DNA of 60,127 bases from SIG78 sp045585955 (GCA_045585955.1 JAZMZK010000027.1:1-60127), one strand, 5' to 3'. Positions 18,201-26,514 are shown, numbered from the stretch's first letter. The notes: generated by a model not told the origin, from the letters alone. Program-made: numbers and translations.

Positions 18201-18679
18201 ACGGAACGCTCATACTTTATACCGGCGATATCACCGGGCTGGAAAAAATTTCCGGCAAAGGCGATATAGCAGTGAGTAATGAAGTGGCAAAAAATCTGGA
18301 TATCGACTTTGAAAATCTGCTTAATCTGGGCAATACAGTCAAGAATTTTCAGGGCAGTACAACAGAAATATCCGACAATAGCGTAAAAAATGCGTTCCAG
18401 TGGGATGGCGAAGAAATTTTCAACGGCTGGCTGGGCAATGATGTTGATTGTGTGGATACAGTGGATTTTATAAAATTCAAAACCAGTGAAGCCTGTACGC
18501 TCAAGCTCGAAAGTTCCGCCTGGGAAAAACCCGGTACCGACCTTGTTGCGGTCAATAATGTTATACTGACAATTGCAGACGGCAGCGCACAAATCGAACT
18601 GTTAGCCAATACAGAATATACTGTTAAGCTGCAACGCAACGACAGTAATTCTATGGATTACAGTATTTTCCTGGCATAA
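15230..18679 (+). CDS. Giant surface-type protein 1: Ig-like repeats, solenoid repeats, PPC-like C-terminus
   Basis: The 1149-aa protein starts at ATG 15230 (AGGAG 9 nt upstream); a longer reading from 15164 crosses the promoter. Four Ig-like repeats of about 80 residues (to about residue 345) end in NIDKTAP-type linkers and carry YEYS..W..Y and F.EN...FRSYDA.GN. A block YVFIKSSYTAKNTNGKR follows, then repeats of type GSVxL...GNIxGYKxVxLxxSxxGNI with long Thr/Ser/Lys hairpins between them. GTSGNDTFTI resembles an RTX calcium motif. The C-terminus resembles a PPC domain and ends DSNSMDYSIFLA. No Sec signal peptide is seen. It is paralogous to 41721-48839. Confidence 0.8.
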   Translation: MINSFTGSDLNIEQNTDSLIVNVSADVTEATNGNVILTAVFSSDIVRKEYSLDNEFWKEYPSEGVTVTENKVIYFRGFDAVGSVTATAEFKVENIDKTAPEKPGVSADVTLPTNNIVTVTPEFSPDSVKYEYSQNGSDWSTYDGSGVIFEENGYAEFRSYDAVGNVSASTRYDVSNIDHKKPTTPQLSADITALTNQAVTVDAVFSSDSVKYEYNLNGAGWQSYDAAGVVFNENGFVDFRSYDAAGNVSESSRYNVNNIDKLPPEAPRISLSRTDYISSEPVTFVAAADEGSLEYSFDSKVWQSYTGPVKVYDNTMVYVRTTDAAGNSAISSAEITAIDSTADSSHCQYVFIKSSYTAKNTNGKRVNGIDLQYGENAFSSLDEAKQTLKNPDDPLYVFVMVGSKSVISGLLEDFEGKHINGAVPKVTVTEDADHDYTISANAKNRLDIVSGDYSDVDIKWFRNINISGRAQVNSVTGGTYKLSHFADSTVNSKGLLTESENYSSSYQSGGKLVADCFAQVNKLEHIANVVLDNVSITELTGGNRSDKRRSVIKYQNDSLKKSITCSGSWSASGSITLKNIAHSDIISGYKILKITNASVQNIYSSSGKYSYQEQSTYKQDKVTRTVTRSDTFASSGTLTAKFSIFTGIYGVTTVKLTDCTVKTVQNSDAESLNGTFKEKLSVKTAADGTVTAQYEKNDTFKRNGTFTATAENDRMLADTILYFNKVTLNQANAGTITNLLQTQSQEVYRQIWTDATAYGTPDDLAMNIDREKAQLIQAQYKYSASGSVTLKNNASAESIIDYKSVYLTDSEVTGDIVLGDCRTVKYKAAYDSVSGTETSTRTTTYTRSGSVKLTGSTVGGNITGYKNVVLDNSTAGNISQSTIVKEVSKKINGIDDVNNSYATEKLSGSLMLKNRSEAGDISNYSSVVLNDSSAGNLSNVNKVKVGKGHGAISSWQGTSGNDTFTIAQGAVFTVTNALDFGAGNKDSLVVNGTLILYTGDITGLEKISGKGDIAVSNEVAKNLDIDFENLLNLGNTVKNFQGSTTEISDNSVKNAFQWDGEEIFNGWLGNDVDCVDTVDFIKFKTSEACTLKLESSAWEKPGTDLVAVNNVILTIADGSAQIELLANTEYTVKLQRNDSNSMDYSIFLA

Positions 18680-18718
18680 AGCGTTCGGCATCAGCATAAC
18701 GCATACGCCGCGTCGGAA

Positions 18719-19348
18719 TCAATTATCGTCGGGAGTTACACCATACTGTTTGAGCCGCTTCAATAATATTTCCCTGCCCCGGGAGAGGCGGGATTTGATG
18801 GTGCCCAGCTGACAATGCTGGCGCTGGGCGATCTCCTCGTAAGGCAGATTGCCCAGATGGCGCAGCTGCATGGTTTCCCGTAAAGATGCGGGCAGATTAT
18901 CTATTTCGTTTGAAATAAGATTCCCGATTTCGATATTGTTAAGTTCTCTTTGCGGCGTGTGCTTTAAGTCAGGGATATTAAAATCTTCCTGCTGGGCATC
19001 GCCGCCGGGTTCAGGCGGACGGCTCAAACTTAAATTGACTTCGCTGCCCCGGCGGCGGTTCCAGTGATATTTGTTATGAGCCTGATTGATAACGATCCGG
19101 CATAGCCAGGTAAGGAGCATAGCTTCGCCGCGGAAGTTGGGCAAAGCCCGGTAAGCCTTAACGAGAGCATCTTGCGTAACTTCTTCGGCGTCGTGATGCG
19201 AGCCTAAAATGGCGTAAGCGGTTTGATAAAGCCGTTGGCGATACCGTGAAACGATTTTTTCAAAAGCCTCCTGCGAACCGGCTTTAACGGCCTCTACAAG
19301 CTCAGTATCGGAAATTTCTCCGGAACCATCAGATTTTTTACAACTCAT
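18719..19348 (-). CDS. ECF-type RNA polymerase sigma factor
   Basis: The 209-aa protein has sigma region 2 (SRYRQRLYQTAYAILGSHHD, AEEVTQDALVKAYRALPNF) and region 4 (LPASLRETMQLRHLGNLPYE with the helix-turn-helix GTIKSRLSRGREILLKRL). No region 3 is present, as expected for group 4 sigma factors. It directs RNA polymerase to an alternative promoter class. No anti-sigma gene is adjacent on the same strand. It is convergent with giant protein 1 (39 nt apart). Confidence 0.93.
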   Translation of the reverse strand: MSCKKSDGSGEISDTELVEAVKAGSQEAFEKIVSRYRQRLYQTAYAILGSHHDAEEVTQDALVKAYRALPNFRGEAMLLTWLCRIVINQAHNKYHWNRRRGSEVNLSLSRPPEPGGDAQQEDFNIPDLKHTPQRELNNIEIGNLISNEIDNLPASLRETMQLRHLGNLPYEEIAQRQHCQLGTIKSRLSRGREILLKRLKQYGVTPDDN

Positions 19349-19379
19349 AACTGTTATCCTGTCTAAAAATAAACTCTTC

Positions 19380-19408
19380 TATATAATTAGACAAAACTCA
19401 AAGGTCAA
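19380..19408 (-). promoter_or_regulatory. Promoter of the ECF sigma gene
   Basis: On the minus strand TTGACC (19408-19403) is followed after 17 bp by TATATA (19385-19380). A leader of about 25 nt precedes the ATG at 19348, with AGGAT as ribosome site. This is a housekeeping-type promoter. Confidence 0.65.
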
Positions 19409-19463
19409 TTGTTGCAAAAAGAATTTTTCAGGAAAAGATTTTTTTCCTCCAAACAAAAGCACA

Positions 19464-20390
19464 TTAACTTTTATTTTGAATATGTATTGTAAAAACAGCC
19501 TGGTCTTTTTCCGCAGAAACAGTTGCAGTAATGTTCATCCGTTTAAGATGTTCCTCAACGGCTCTTTTGCCGGAATCAATGCAAATATCCCGGTGCCTTG
19601 CCGAAAAACTGCCGTCGTTGTATCGCCACACATAAAGCAATTTGGGCAGATAATGGATTTTTTCTGTTGCTTCGCAAATCCTCAAATACAAATCATGATC
19701 TTGTGAACCCTCAAATCCGGATCGGAATCCACCGATTTTCTTCAGGATTTGCATTCTTATCAAAGCCGGATGATTGATAAAATTCTCCCGTTCCAACGCT
19801 GCCAAACTGAAAGGCTTTTTGATATTTTTATATAAATGGCTTACCCCCATAAACAAGATAATTTCATCAGCATAAATAAAGTCACAGTCGCAGGCTTGTT
19901 GTGCAGCCATCATCTCCGCAAGCGTATCCGGCAGCAGCAGATCATCGTGATCCATAAGCAAAACAAAATCTCCGGATGCCTTGGAAATAAGAAAATCTGT
20001 ATTTTCGGCAATTCCCTGATTGGTTGTTCTGAAAACTTTTATGCGTCTTTCATCTGCATAATTGAGCAGCAGGCGTTCAACTTCATAATTATCAGCATTG
20101 CTGCAATTATTGAGCAAAAGCTCCCAATTACAGTAATTTTGTTCCAAGACCGATTCGATCATCTGCCGGAGAAAATCCAAAGGGGTATTCCAAACATTGC
20201 AGAGAATGCTGACCTTGCGACCGCTTTTGACTGGCAAGGTTTTTCTTTCGGCAAGCATTTTTCTCTTGAAATTTTTTTCGTCATAAAGTTCGCCCTTCAA
20301 GCGCCAATATTCTTTCAGCACAATGCGGTATATGGGCGAAGGTAAGACACGCTTCACGATTTTTTTGATTACTCTAACAAGCCGCTCCAT
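19464..20390 (-). CDS. Glycosyltransferase family 2
   Basis: The 308-aa protein has the GT-A fold pattern of GT2: VSILCNVWNTPLDFLRQMIESVLEQ at about residue 60, DFVLLMDHDDLLLPDTL holding the DxD metal site, and GSQDHDLYLRI near residue 240. It would add a sugar from a nucleotide donor to a surface glycan. A basic, hydrophobic N-terminus (about 30 residues) may touch the membrane. GAGGTGA precedes the ATG. It is the last gene of the minus-strand glycan locus. Confidence 0.88.
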   Translation of the reverse strand: MERLVRVIKKIVKRVLPSPIYRIVLKEYWRLKGELYDEKNFKRKMLAERKTLPVKSGRKVSILCNVWNTPLDFLRQMIESVLEQNYCNWELLLNNCSNADNYEVERLLLNYADERRIKVFRTTNQGIAENTDFLISKASGDFVLLMDHDDLLLPDTLAEMMAAQQACDCDFIYADEIILFMGVSHLYKNIKKPFSLAALERENFINHPALIRMQILKKIGGFRSGFEGSQDHDLYLRICEATEKIHYLPKLLYVWRYNDGSFSARHRDICIDSGKRAVEEHLKRMNITATVSAEKDQAVFTIHIQNKS

Positions 20391-20410
20391 AAAAAAATCA
20401 CCTCAAAACA

Positions 20411-21346
20411 TCAGCCAATTTTCTTCTTTAACGATTTACTGATATAACAGAATATCTTGGCTACACATTTCACCGGACGATATAAAAATGCCTTGAACAG
20501 ATACTTGAACGCTTTTTTGTATTCATGTAACTTCAAATATTCAAAAGTCAATCCGTAGTAATGTTTGAACGCAATGTAATTGATACTCTTTTGCAGAGTT
20601 TTTCTCGAAATACCCGACTCTCCGGCAAGTTCAGTCAGTAAATTCTGATATTTATTGATAACATTGATTCCGGCATAATACATCTTTATTGCATTGGCAC
20701 TCAAATTATTTTCGTGGTAACGGTATTTGACCAATGGTTCAGTAGTACAGTATACGCTGCCATGCAATGCACATTGCAGATGAAAATCCCAATCATCGCA
20801 AGGCACACAATCGCTGTTGAACCTGATATCGTATCGTTCAATAAATTCTTTATCCACCACCGAACAGCTCATGGAAAGAATCGGATTTTGTGCAATCATC
20901 GAACTGAAAATCCTGCCTTCTGCTTTTTGCAATTCGATCCGCCGGTTTGAATGTTCGCCCATCGGGATCGTATCAGAATAGACCAACACGGCATCTTGCC
21001 GTTCTTGAAATATTGCCAGACAACGCTCCAACTTTTCCGGCAACCACACATCATCGTGATCAAGCAGAGCAATAAATTCACCTTTTGCCAGTTCCAAACC
21101 GCGATTACGGGTTGCCGCCATGCCGAGATTTTCTGGATTGCGGAAATATTTTATTCTGGCATCCTGATATGCCTCAATAATCTTATTGACCGGAGCAGTT
21201 GTACTGTCGTCAATGATCAATAATTCCAGCTTGGAATAAGTTTGAGCTAAAACAGACTCCACAGCATCACGCAAAAATTTTTCCGGCGTGTTATATGCCG
21301 GTAAAATAACTGAAATCAAATTGGGTGTATAACGGGAATTTGACAC
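20411..21346 (-). CDS. Glycosyltransferase family 2
   Basis: GT2 markers are LISVILPAYNTPEKFLRDAV at the N-terminus, LELLIIDDSTT, GMAATRNRGLELAKGEF and the metal site ALLDHDDVW. I prefer the GTG start at 21346, since GAGG lies 5 nt upstream and it begins just after the FkbM gene ends at 21361; another GTG at 21373 would overlap that gene by 13 nt and has no ribosome site. A basic, hydrophobic C-terminus may bind the membrane. Confidence 0.86.
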   Translation of the reverse strand: MSNSRYTPNLISVILPAYNTPEKFLRDAVESVLAQTYSKLELLIIDDSTTAPVNKIIEAYQDARIKYFRNPENLGMAATRNRGLELAKGEFIALLDHDDVWLPEKLERCLAIFQERQDAVLVYSDTIPMGEHSNRRIELQKAEGRIFSSMIAQNPILSMSCSVVDKEFIERYDIRFNSDCVPCDDWDFHLQCALHGSVYCTTEPLVKYRYHENNLSANAIKMYYAGINVINKYQNLLTELAGESGISRKTLQKSINYIAFKHYYGLTFEYLKLHEYKKAFKYLFKAFLYRPVKCVAKIFCYISKSLKKKIG

Positions 21347-21360
21347 AACTACCTCAATAC

Positions 21361-22302
21361 TTATGCGATCCACTCTTTAGGGTAAGCATATAAAGCAAGC
21401 TCCCCGCCCGGAAGCAGTGGCGAAAATTGCTTCAGCTCAAAATGATAATTTATATCCCAACTTTTCAACAGTTGATATATTCCGGCAAATTCGTCTGCAT
21501 CGTGGTATATGGACAATGACAACAACGGACGATCCTTACGGATCGTTTTTTCTGCTCCTTGAACAAACTTCAATCCCATACCTTCAATATCAGCTTTTAG
21601 AACACCAAATGGAGTTGTGTAACTGCCCGCAAGTTCATCCAAAGAACGGCAATCCATACCATCTATTTTCTCTTGTTTATCTGACAACGCAAACGGTTGA
21701 ATTTCATATTTATCAGTTGAAATTTTGTTTTTGTTCAACACTTGCACAAGCTTTTCCCGGCAATCACTCATCGGCTCAAAAACAACTACTTTTTCAGGAG
21801 AATAATTCATAAAAACCAATGTTGAATCTCCCCAATAACCGCCCACATCACCAAACAATTTACCGGCAATATTCTTTTTTACAAAATCAGGAGCAAATCT
21901 CAAACCGTGATGATAATATAAGGATTCAACTCCTACTTTTGTCGCAGGGAAACCAAACTTTTTGCATGACTGCTTAAAATCCGGCAGCAACTTCTTATAT
22001 TCAGCTTGTTCTTCTGCCGTGTAGAAATATTTTGTGTGAATAAAAAAACTATTCTTCGGCAATCGTATCTGTCGTGACATAAAGCGTTTGGCAAGATCGA
22101 TGGATTGTGTATCAAGTCCGCTGAATATATTTTCAATTTCTTCATCTGAAAAATATCTGTTTTTAGGAAAATATGGATAGAGTGCCCGGCTCACCTGAAA
22201 ATCAGCAGTTAAAGCCAGTAAAGCCATATTAAGGCGATTGCCATACGGTATATGACTTAACCAGGCTGACACTTTTTCAGAATAAAATTTTCGCAAACTC
22301 AT
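21361..22302 (-). CDS. FkbM-family methyltransferase
   Basis: The 313-aa protein carries a class I SAM-methyltransferase core of FkbM type: LFGDVGGYWGDSTLVF (SAM-binding loop), VVVFEPMSDCREKLVQVL and LKADIEGMGLKFVQGAEKT. FkbM-like enzymes in glycan loci usually O-methylate sugars. It sits between the AbiE cassette and the GT2 genes on the same strand. Its leader (AGGAG 11 nt before ATG) overlaps a copy of the 3' end of a GT9 gene, so the start region was rearranged. Confidence 0.85.
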   Translation of the reverse strand: MSLRKFYSEKVSAWLSHIPYGNRLNMALLALTADFQVSRALYPYFPKNRYFSDEEIENIFSGLDTQSIDLAKRFMSRQIRLPKNSFFIHTKYFYTAEEQAEYKKLLPDFKQSCKKFGFPATKVGVESLYYHHGLRFAPDFVKKNIAGKLFGDVGGYWGDSTLVFMNYSPEKVVVFEPMSDCREKLVQVLNKNKISTDKYEIQPFALSDKQEKIDGMDCRSLDELAGSYTTPFGVLKADIEGMGLKFVQGAEKTIRKDRPLLSLSIYHDADEFAGIYQLLKSWDINYHFELKQFSPLLPGGELALYAYPKEWIA

Positions 22303-22330
22303 AATATTACAATCTCCTGTATATCAATAG

Positions 22331-22404
22331 CTTCAACCGATAGCTCCTGCAAACATTTAAACGGTATTGTGCTGTATTTGCAGATGCTTCCGCAGTTGTC
22401 GCAG
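22331..22404 (-). repeat. Direct repeat A: 3'-terminal fragment of a GT9 gene
   Basis: These 74 bp match 24095-24168 at 69 positions. On the minus strand they encode CGSICKY..PFKCLQELSV, the end of the neighbouring GT9. The two copies bracket the AbiEi/AbiEii genes in the same orientation. Confidence 0.9.
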
Positions 22405-22410
22405 TTTTTT

Positions 22411-23391
22411 TCAGAGTTCATTTATTTCATTTTCCAGATTTTTAACTTTTCTCAATATATCATCAAATGATAAGTTGTCTTCGTAAATCATTGAACGCAT
22501 TTTCTGATAATCTCTATACAGTTCCGGCAAACTGTGTTCCGGCGGCATCAATCTCATCGTTCCCGGCTTGGCGGCTTGGTAATTTGCCCATCCGGCATGA
22601 TAAAATTTATCTTTGAACTCTGCAACATTCTGCAACAACTGCAAATCAGCAAACGCCTGCTGTTTTACACTGCTGTCTGCAATCATTACTGTATCGTAAT
22701 AATGCCGGGAATACCTCTCCCTTATGCGGCTGTTTGCCGGACGGTGAGCCTCGGCATGAAGAATCGTTACCTTTTCCCAGAAAGAACGCTCGGGGGTCGT
22801 TGCCACAATTACAGCTTGCGGGTCAGTAAAAATTTGCGGATACGCATCCGCAGCATAACTTGTTACAGAATATGTATCATGGGGAACCCATGCCGCTTTA
22901 GCTCCAATTTCCAATAATATTTGCGGTCGCAGATATTGATCCGAAAATGCCTTCGGGTAGGTTATAACAATATTATCCGGTTTATTCTCTGCTATTTCAG
23001 CATTGCAAATACTACCACAAAATTTCTGTACTTCCGGCAAGATATATTCTTTTACAAAATTACAGCTCCAAACATCAAGTTTTTCATTAAACTTGCCTTG
23101 TTTAGTGTAATTCCTTATTTCCATCGGATCACCGACCGGATTATCTTTCCAATTCAAAATCAAGTCTATATCTTCTGAAAAACGGTGGATGAGCTTGAAG
23201 ATCTTGGATAAACTTGTTCCGCCTTTGAATATAACAATATCCTTTAATGGTGAAGCAAAAATCTGTTTCAATATCCAGCAGACCCAAAAATCTTTCTCGA
23301 TCGCAGCTTCGGAGAGAAAGGGAAATTTTGCCGCAGTCTGCCTGAACAGCTCTTTCCGGCTTGATGCCGGCATTATTGCAATTTTATCCAT
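22411..23391 (-). CDS. abiEii: AbiEii-type nucleotidyltransferase toxin
   Basis: The protein has the nucleotidyltransferase motif FKGGTSLSKIFKLIHRFSED with IDLI (the GS...DxD site) near residue 65, and the family segment ERSFWEKVTILHAEAHRP in the second half. AbiEii toxins are NTP-transferases whose activity arrests growth and gives abortive phage infection. I use ATG 23391, which overlaps the antitoxin gene by 8 nt and has GAGGAAGAGG upstream; the reading to 23487 lies inside the antitoxin. It ends directly at repeat A. Confidence 0.9.
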   Translation of the reverse strand: MDKIAIMPASSRKELFRQTAAKFPFLSEAAIEKDFWVCWILKQIFASPLKDIVIFKGGTSLSKIFKLIHRFSEDIDLILNWKDNPVGDPMEIRNYTKQGKFNEKLDVWSCNFVKEYILPEVQKFCGSICNAEIAENKPDNIVITYPKAFSDQYLRPQILLEIGAKAAWVPHDTYSVTSYAADAYPQIFTDPQAVIVATTPERSFWEKVTILHAEAHRPANSRIRERYSRHYYDTVMIADSSVKQQAFADLQLLQNVAEFKDKFYHAGWANYQAAKPGTMRLMPPEHSLPELYRDYQKMRSMIYEDNLSFDDILRKVKNLENEINEL

Positions 23392-24004
23392 TGTTGACAG
23401 CCTCTTCCTTACAAATCTGCTCAACAGCGTTTCTGATCCAGGTGCGGATATATTGAGTTTCCCGCAACAGCTTTTTACGGTCCTCAATACTTATTTGATT
23501 TCTGATTGCGGCAATAACATCGTCGGTTATATATTCTTCGCCCAATTCACTTAATGCTTGAACGACCACTTCGCTTATTGGAGAAGATAATTTACTCTCC
23601 TTCAAAACTTTATGCTTAAACTGCAATTTGCGTTCACCAATCACGAAACTCCGACTGGGGCCATCAGAGTAAAATACCGTACTCATAGGTATTTGGGTCG
23701 ACAATCCCAAAAAATTCAATGCTGCACTTCCGCTTATCTGGATATGCCATTGATTTTTGCGGGCGATCGCTTGAGCAACACCAGCAATATCCGGAGCCAG
23801 AAATTCCTGCAAAAGCGTGCTGTATACAGGGTAATCATAAACCCCACGCAACACGGGGCGTATAACACCTTTTTCCTTGAGTTTAAATAAACTCCAATCC
23901 ACCGTGGCCGACTTGGCTAAATCGAGAAAATCCCGATTCACCATCACCCAACCTCGCCCCTTGCGAACAATTCTTGCATATATTTTATCTTCAACGGATA
24001 CCAT
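23384..24004 (-). CDS. abiEi: AbiEi-type antitoxin / autoregulator
   Basis: The 206-aa protein matches AbiEi antitoxins of the DUF6088 type: an N-terminal winged-helix part (VDWSLFKLKEKGVIRPVLRGVYDYP) and a C-terminal antitoxin domain (AIARKNQWHIQISGSAALNFLGLSTQ). I start at ATG 24004 with AAGGAAG 8 nt upstream; the reading to 24061 runs through the operator. Family antitoxins bind inverted repeats in their own promoter, and such a dyad is present at 24017-24062. It is translationally coupled to the toxin gene. Confidence 0.88.
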   Translation of the reverse strand: MVSVEDKIYARIVRKGRGWVMVNRDFLDLAKSATVDWSLFKLKEKGVIRPVLRGVYDYPVYSTLLQEFLAPDIAGVAQAIARKNQWHIQISGSAALNFLGLSTQIPMSTVFYSDGPSRSFVIGERKLQFKHKVLKESKLSSPISEVVVQALSELGEEYITDDVIAAIRNQISIEDRKKLLRETQYIRTWIRNAVEQICKEEAVNNG

Positions 24005-24016
24005 TATATAACTTCC

Positions 24017-24062
24017 TTTGATTTTCAAAGCAAATATACTACACTTTCCTTTGAAAATCAAA
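24017..24062 (-). promoter_or_regulatory. abiE promoter overlapped by a perfect 14-bp inverted repeat
   Basis: TTTGATTTTCAAAG (24017-24030) and CTTTGAAAATCAAA (24049-24062) are perfect inverted copies 18 bp apart. On the minus strand TTGATT (-35, 24061-24056) lies in the distal arm, TATATT (-10, 24038-24033) lies 17 bp on between the arms, and the proximal arm covers the start site. This is how AbiEi autorepression would work. Confidence 0.78.
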
Positions 24063-24077
24063 TGTAAAATATAAAAA

Positions 24078-25235
24078 TTATCGTCTTTTTACATCTTCAA
24101 CCGATAGCTCCTGCAAACATTTAAACGGTGTTGTTTGGTATTTGCAGATGCTTCCGCAGTTGTAGCAGGGCTTTTTTTCATATACAAATTTTACGCTTTT
24201 GTATTCTTGACAAGGCACGAAAATCCCCCAGTGCCAGCCTCCGGTCATGCAGATCGTTCGGGTTCCGTATTTGGCAGCTATGTGCATGGGGCCGGTGTCG
24301 TTGGTCAACAGCAAGTCGGCGTGTTTTACATCGCTCATCAACTGTTTTATTGAAGATAGTTTATCGCCGTTTGCGGCTCTTATTTGTGCTTTTTTCTGCA
24401 CTTCTTCCGGCAGCAGATCGTAGACTTTTTTAACGATTTCCTGCTCTGCAGGGGAGCCGCTGATAAGGAGATTAAGTTGTTGCTCTGCAACAACTTGGCT
24501 TGCAAGCCAAGCGAATTTCCCCGCTTCCCAACGGCGGCGGGGATCGTCCGCTCCCGGAATTATCAGGCAGTATTTACCCAAACTTTCATCCCGTTCCGGC
24601 AACGGCTCAAACATTTCCAGATTGCCGATACAAACCGGTTTTTCGTTGCCAACAATAAAATTTGCGTAATTATTTTCGTTGGCGACCAGACTCAACTCCA
24701 TGCGATACGGCAGGGTGTGACTGAAAAACTTTGTCCGCAGCGCCTCGTAAAAAGTTCCGCTCCTTTGCACATTATAGAAGCTGTCCACAAAAACATATTT
24801 TTTGCGGGCTTTGATTGCCAAAAGCATGCAATCTTCCAAATTCGTTGCCCCTACCCCAAAGCACTGGATCGCTTTTTGTGCGGAGATTTTCCGCAGCTCC
24901 CGGAGCGTTTTCCACCGGCAGAGCAAGTGTTTGTAACTGCTTGCACGCTTATAGTCTACACCGATAAACTCATCAAAGATTCCGCTGGATTTGGCAAGGA
25001 GCTCTATCCGGTGATCGCTTACCAATACCAAAGGCAAGCCGCACTCGTTTTTCAACCGCTGAAAAAAAGGCAGACTCAAAGTAAAATCCCCCAAGTGGGA
25101 GTTCTGGATGACCACCACTTGTTTGGACGGAGTTTTTTCTGCACGGCAGAACAGAACCTTGCAGAAAATCAGTTCTGCAGTTTCCACGGTGCGGCGGCAC
25201 GCTTTTTTGATTTTACGCAAACAATTTTTCAACAT
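24078..25235 (-). CDS. Glycosyltransferase family 9 (heptosyltransferase-like)
   Basis: The 385-aa protein has VVVIQNSHLGDFTLSLPFF at the N-terminal Rossmann half and LLLTNDTGPMHIAAKYGTRTI at the nucleotide-sugar site, as in LPS heptosyltransferases. A terminal cysteine set (KPCYNCGSICKYQTTPFKC) follows. An AGGAT site precedes the ATG. It is the upstream gene of the minus-strand glycan locus. Its last 74 coding bases recur beyond the AbiE cassette (22331-22404), so a GT9 gene was split or duplicated here. Confidence 0.86.
   Translation of the reverse strand: MLKNCLRKIKKACRRTVETAELIFCKVLFCRAEKTPSKQVVVIQNSHLGDFTLSLPFFQRLKNECGLPLVLVSDHRIELLAKSSGIFDEFIGVDYKRASSYKHLLCRWKTLRELRKISAQKAIQCFGVGATNLEDCMLLAIKARKKYVFVDSFYNVQRSGTFYEALRTKFFSHTLPYRMELSLVANENNYANFIVGNEKPVCIGNLEMFEPLPERDESLGKYCLIIPGADDPRRRWEAGKFAWLASQVVAEQQLNLLISGSPAEQEIVKKVYDLLPEEVQKKAQIRAANGDKLSSIKQLMSDVKHADLLLTNDTGPMHIAAKYGTRTICMTGGWHWGIFVPCQEYKSVKFVYEKKPCYNCGSICKYQTTPFKCLQELSVEDVKRR
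24095..24168 (-). repeat. Direct repeat B: 3' end of the intact GT9 gene
   Basis: This is the partner of 22331-22404 (69 of 74 identical, the first 35 bp identical). It lies inside the intact GT9 coding sequence. Confidence 0.9.
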
Positions 25236-25349
25236 ACGCTATCCTGCATTTTGTTGTTTTAATATAGCTGTTTATAACGCAAATGCAATTCATATTTGCC
25301 TTTACACAATGTTGAAACTGATTTTTGTTGTAAAAAAAGAGTTTTTAAC

Positions 25350-25377
25350 TTGAAAAATGTGGTTTTTGAGCTATCTT
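25350..25377 (+). promoter_or_regulatory. Promoter of fba
   Basis: TTGAAA (25350-25355), 16 bp, TATCTT (25372-25377). A palindrome TCGGAC-TT-GTCCGA with a following T-run lies in the leader at 25395-25416 and could act as an attenuator or be a relic of the 9-bp repeats seen at 49049. Confidence 0.5.
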
Positions 25378-25447
25378 ATAAGATGTATGGTATGTCGGAC
25401 TTGTCCGATAATTTTTTAATCGTTTTTATAACAGGAGTCGATTCATT

Positions 25448-26425
25448 ATGGTCAACTACAAGGATCTCGGTTTGGTCAACACCCGCGAGCTGTTTGCCAA
25501 AGCCGTCAAGGGTGGCTATGCCATCCCCGCCTACAACTTCAACAACATGGAACAGCTCCAGGCCATTATTCAGGCTTGCGTCGAAACCGAATCCCCGCTG
25601 ATTCTTCAGGTTTCCAAGGGTGCCCGTCAGTATGCCAACCAGACCTTGCTGCGTTACATGGCACAGGGTGCTGTTGAATACGCCAAAGAAATCAACAACG
25701 GCAAAGCTATTCCGATCGTGCTGCACCTCGACCATGGTCCGGACTTTGAAACCTGCAAAAGCTGCATCGACTACGGTTTCAGCTCGGTGATGATCGACGG
25801 TTCTCACCTCTCCTTTGAAGAAAACATTGCCGTGACCAAGAAGGTCGTGGAATATGCTCACGCTCACGATGTGACCGTGGAAGGCGAACTGGGTGTTCTC
25901 GCCGGTATCGAAGACGATGTCAAGGCCGAAAAGCACACCTACACCAAACCCGATGAAGTGGAAGCCTTCGTCAAGGCTACCGGCGTTGACTCTCTTGCCA
26001 TTGCTATCGGTACTTCTCACGGTGCTTACAAATTCAAGCCCGGCGACGATCCCAAAATCCGTTTGGATATCCTTGCTGAAATCGAAAAGCGTATCCCCGG
26101 TTTCCCCATCGTGCTGCACGGTTCTTCCAGCGTTCCGCAGGATCTGGTTAAGATCATCAACGAAAACGGCGGCAAACTCAAGGATGCCATCGGTATCGGC
26201 GAAGATCAGCTCCGCGAAGCTGCCAAGAGTGCTGTCTGCAAAATCAACATCGACTCCGACGGCCGTCTGGCTATGACCGCTGCCATCCGCAAGGTCTTCA
26301 ACGACAAGCCCGAAGAATTCGACCCCCGCAAGTATCTCGGTCCCGCCCGTGATTCCTTGAAGGCTCTCTACATCCGCAAGAACAAGGAAGTTCTCGGCTC
26401 CGCCGGTCACGCCTTCGATGCGTAA
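25448..26425 (+). CDS. fba: Class II fructose-bisphosphate aldolase
   Basis: The 325-aa protein has the zinc-aldolase motifs LHLDHGPDFETCKSCID (first metal His), MIDGSHLSFEENI, TVEGELGVLAGIED, GTSHGAY and VLHGSSSVPQ. It splits fructose-1,6-bisphosphate into DHAP and glyceraldehyde-3-phosphate in glycolysis, and runs in reverse for gluconeogenesis. AGGAG lies 8 nt before the ATG. Codon choice is visibly biased (GCC, AAG, ATC), as in strongly expressed genes. It is monocistronic: it has its own promoter and a strong terminator. Confidence 0.96.
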   Translation: MVNYKDLGLVNTRELFAKAVKGGYAIPAYNFNNMEQLQAIIQACVETESPLILQVSKGARQYANQTLLRYMAQGAVEYAKEINNGKAIPIVLHLDHGPDFETCKSCIDYGFSSVMIDGSHLSFEENIAVTKKVVEYAHAHDVTVEGELGVLAGIEDDVKAEKHTYTKPDEVEAFVKATGVDSLAIAIGTSHGAYKFKPGDDPKIRLDILAEIEKRIPGFPIVLHGSSSVPQDLVKIINENGGKLKDAIGIGEDQLREAAKSAVCKINIDSDGRLAMTAAIRKVFNDKPEEFDPRKYLGPARDSLKALYIRKNKEVLGSAGHAFDA

Positions 26426-26447
26426 TAGAGTTTGGCTCTGAATCAAA

Positions 26448-26479
26448 AAGCTCTGCAAGAAATTGCAGAGCTTTTTTTT
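26448..26479 (+). terminator. Rho-independent terminator of fba
   Basis: AAGCTCTGCAA and TTGCAGAGCTT form an 11-bp stem with a GAAA-type loop, followed by eight T. Confidence 0.92.
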
Positions 26480-26514
26480 GCTTTGCATTGCTGGTAAAAA
26501 TTTGCTTTTTTTCT

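Noticed and set aside
25376..26488. 370-aa minus-strand open frame
   Set aside because: It is antisense to fba, whose codon bias leaves the reverse frame open.
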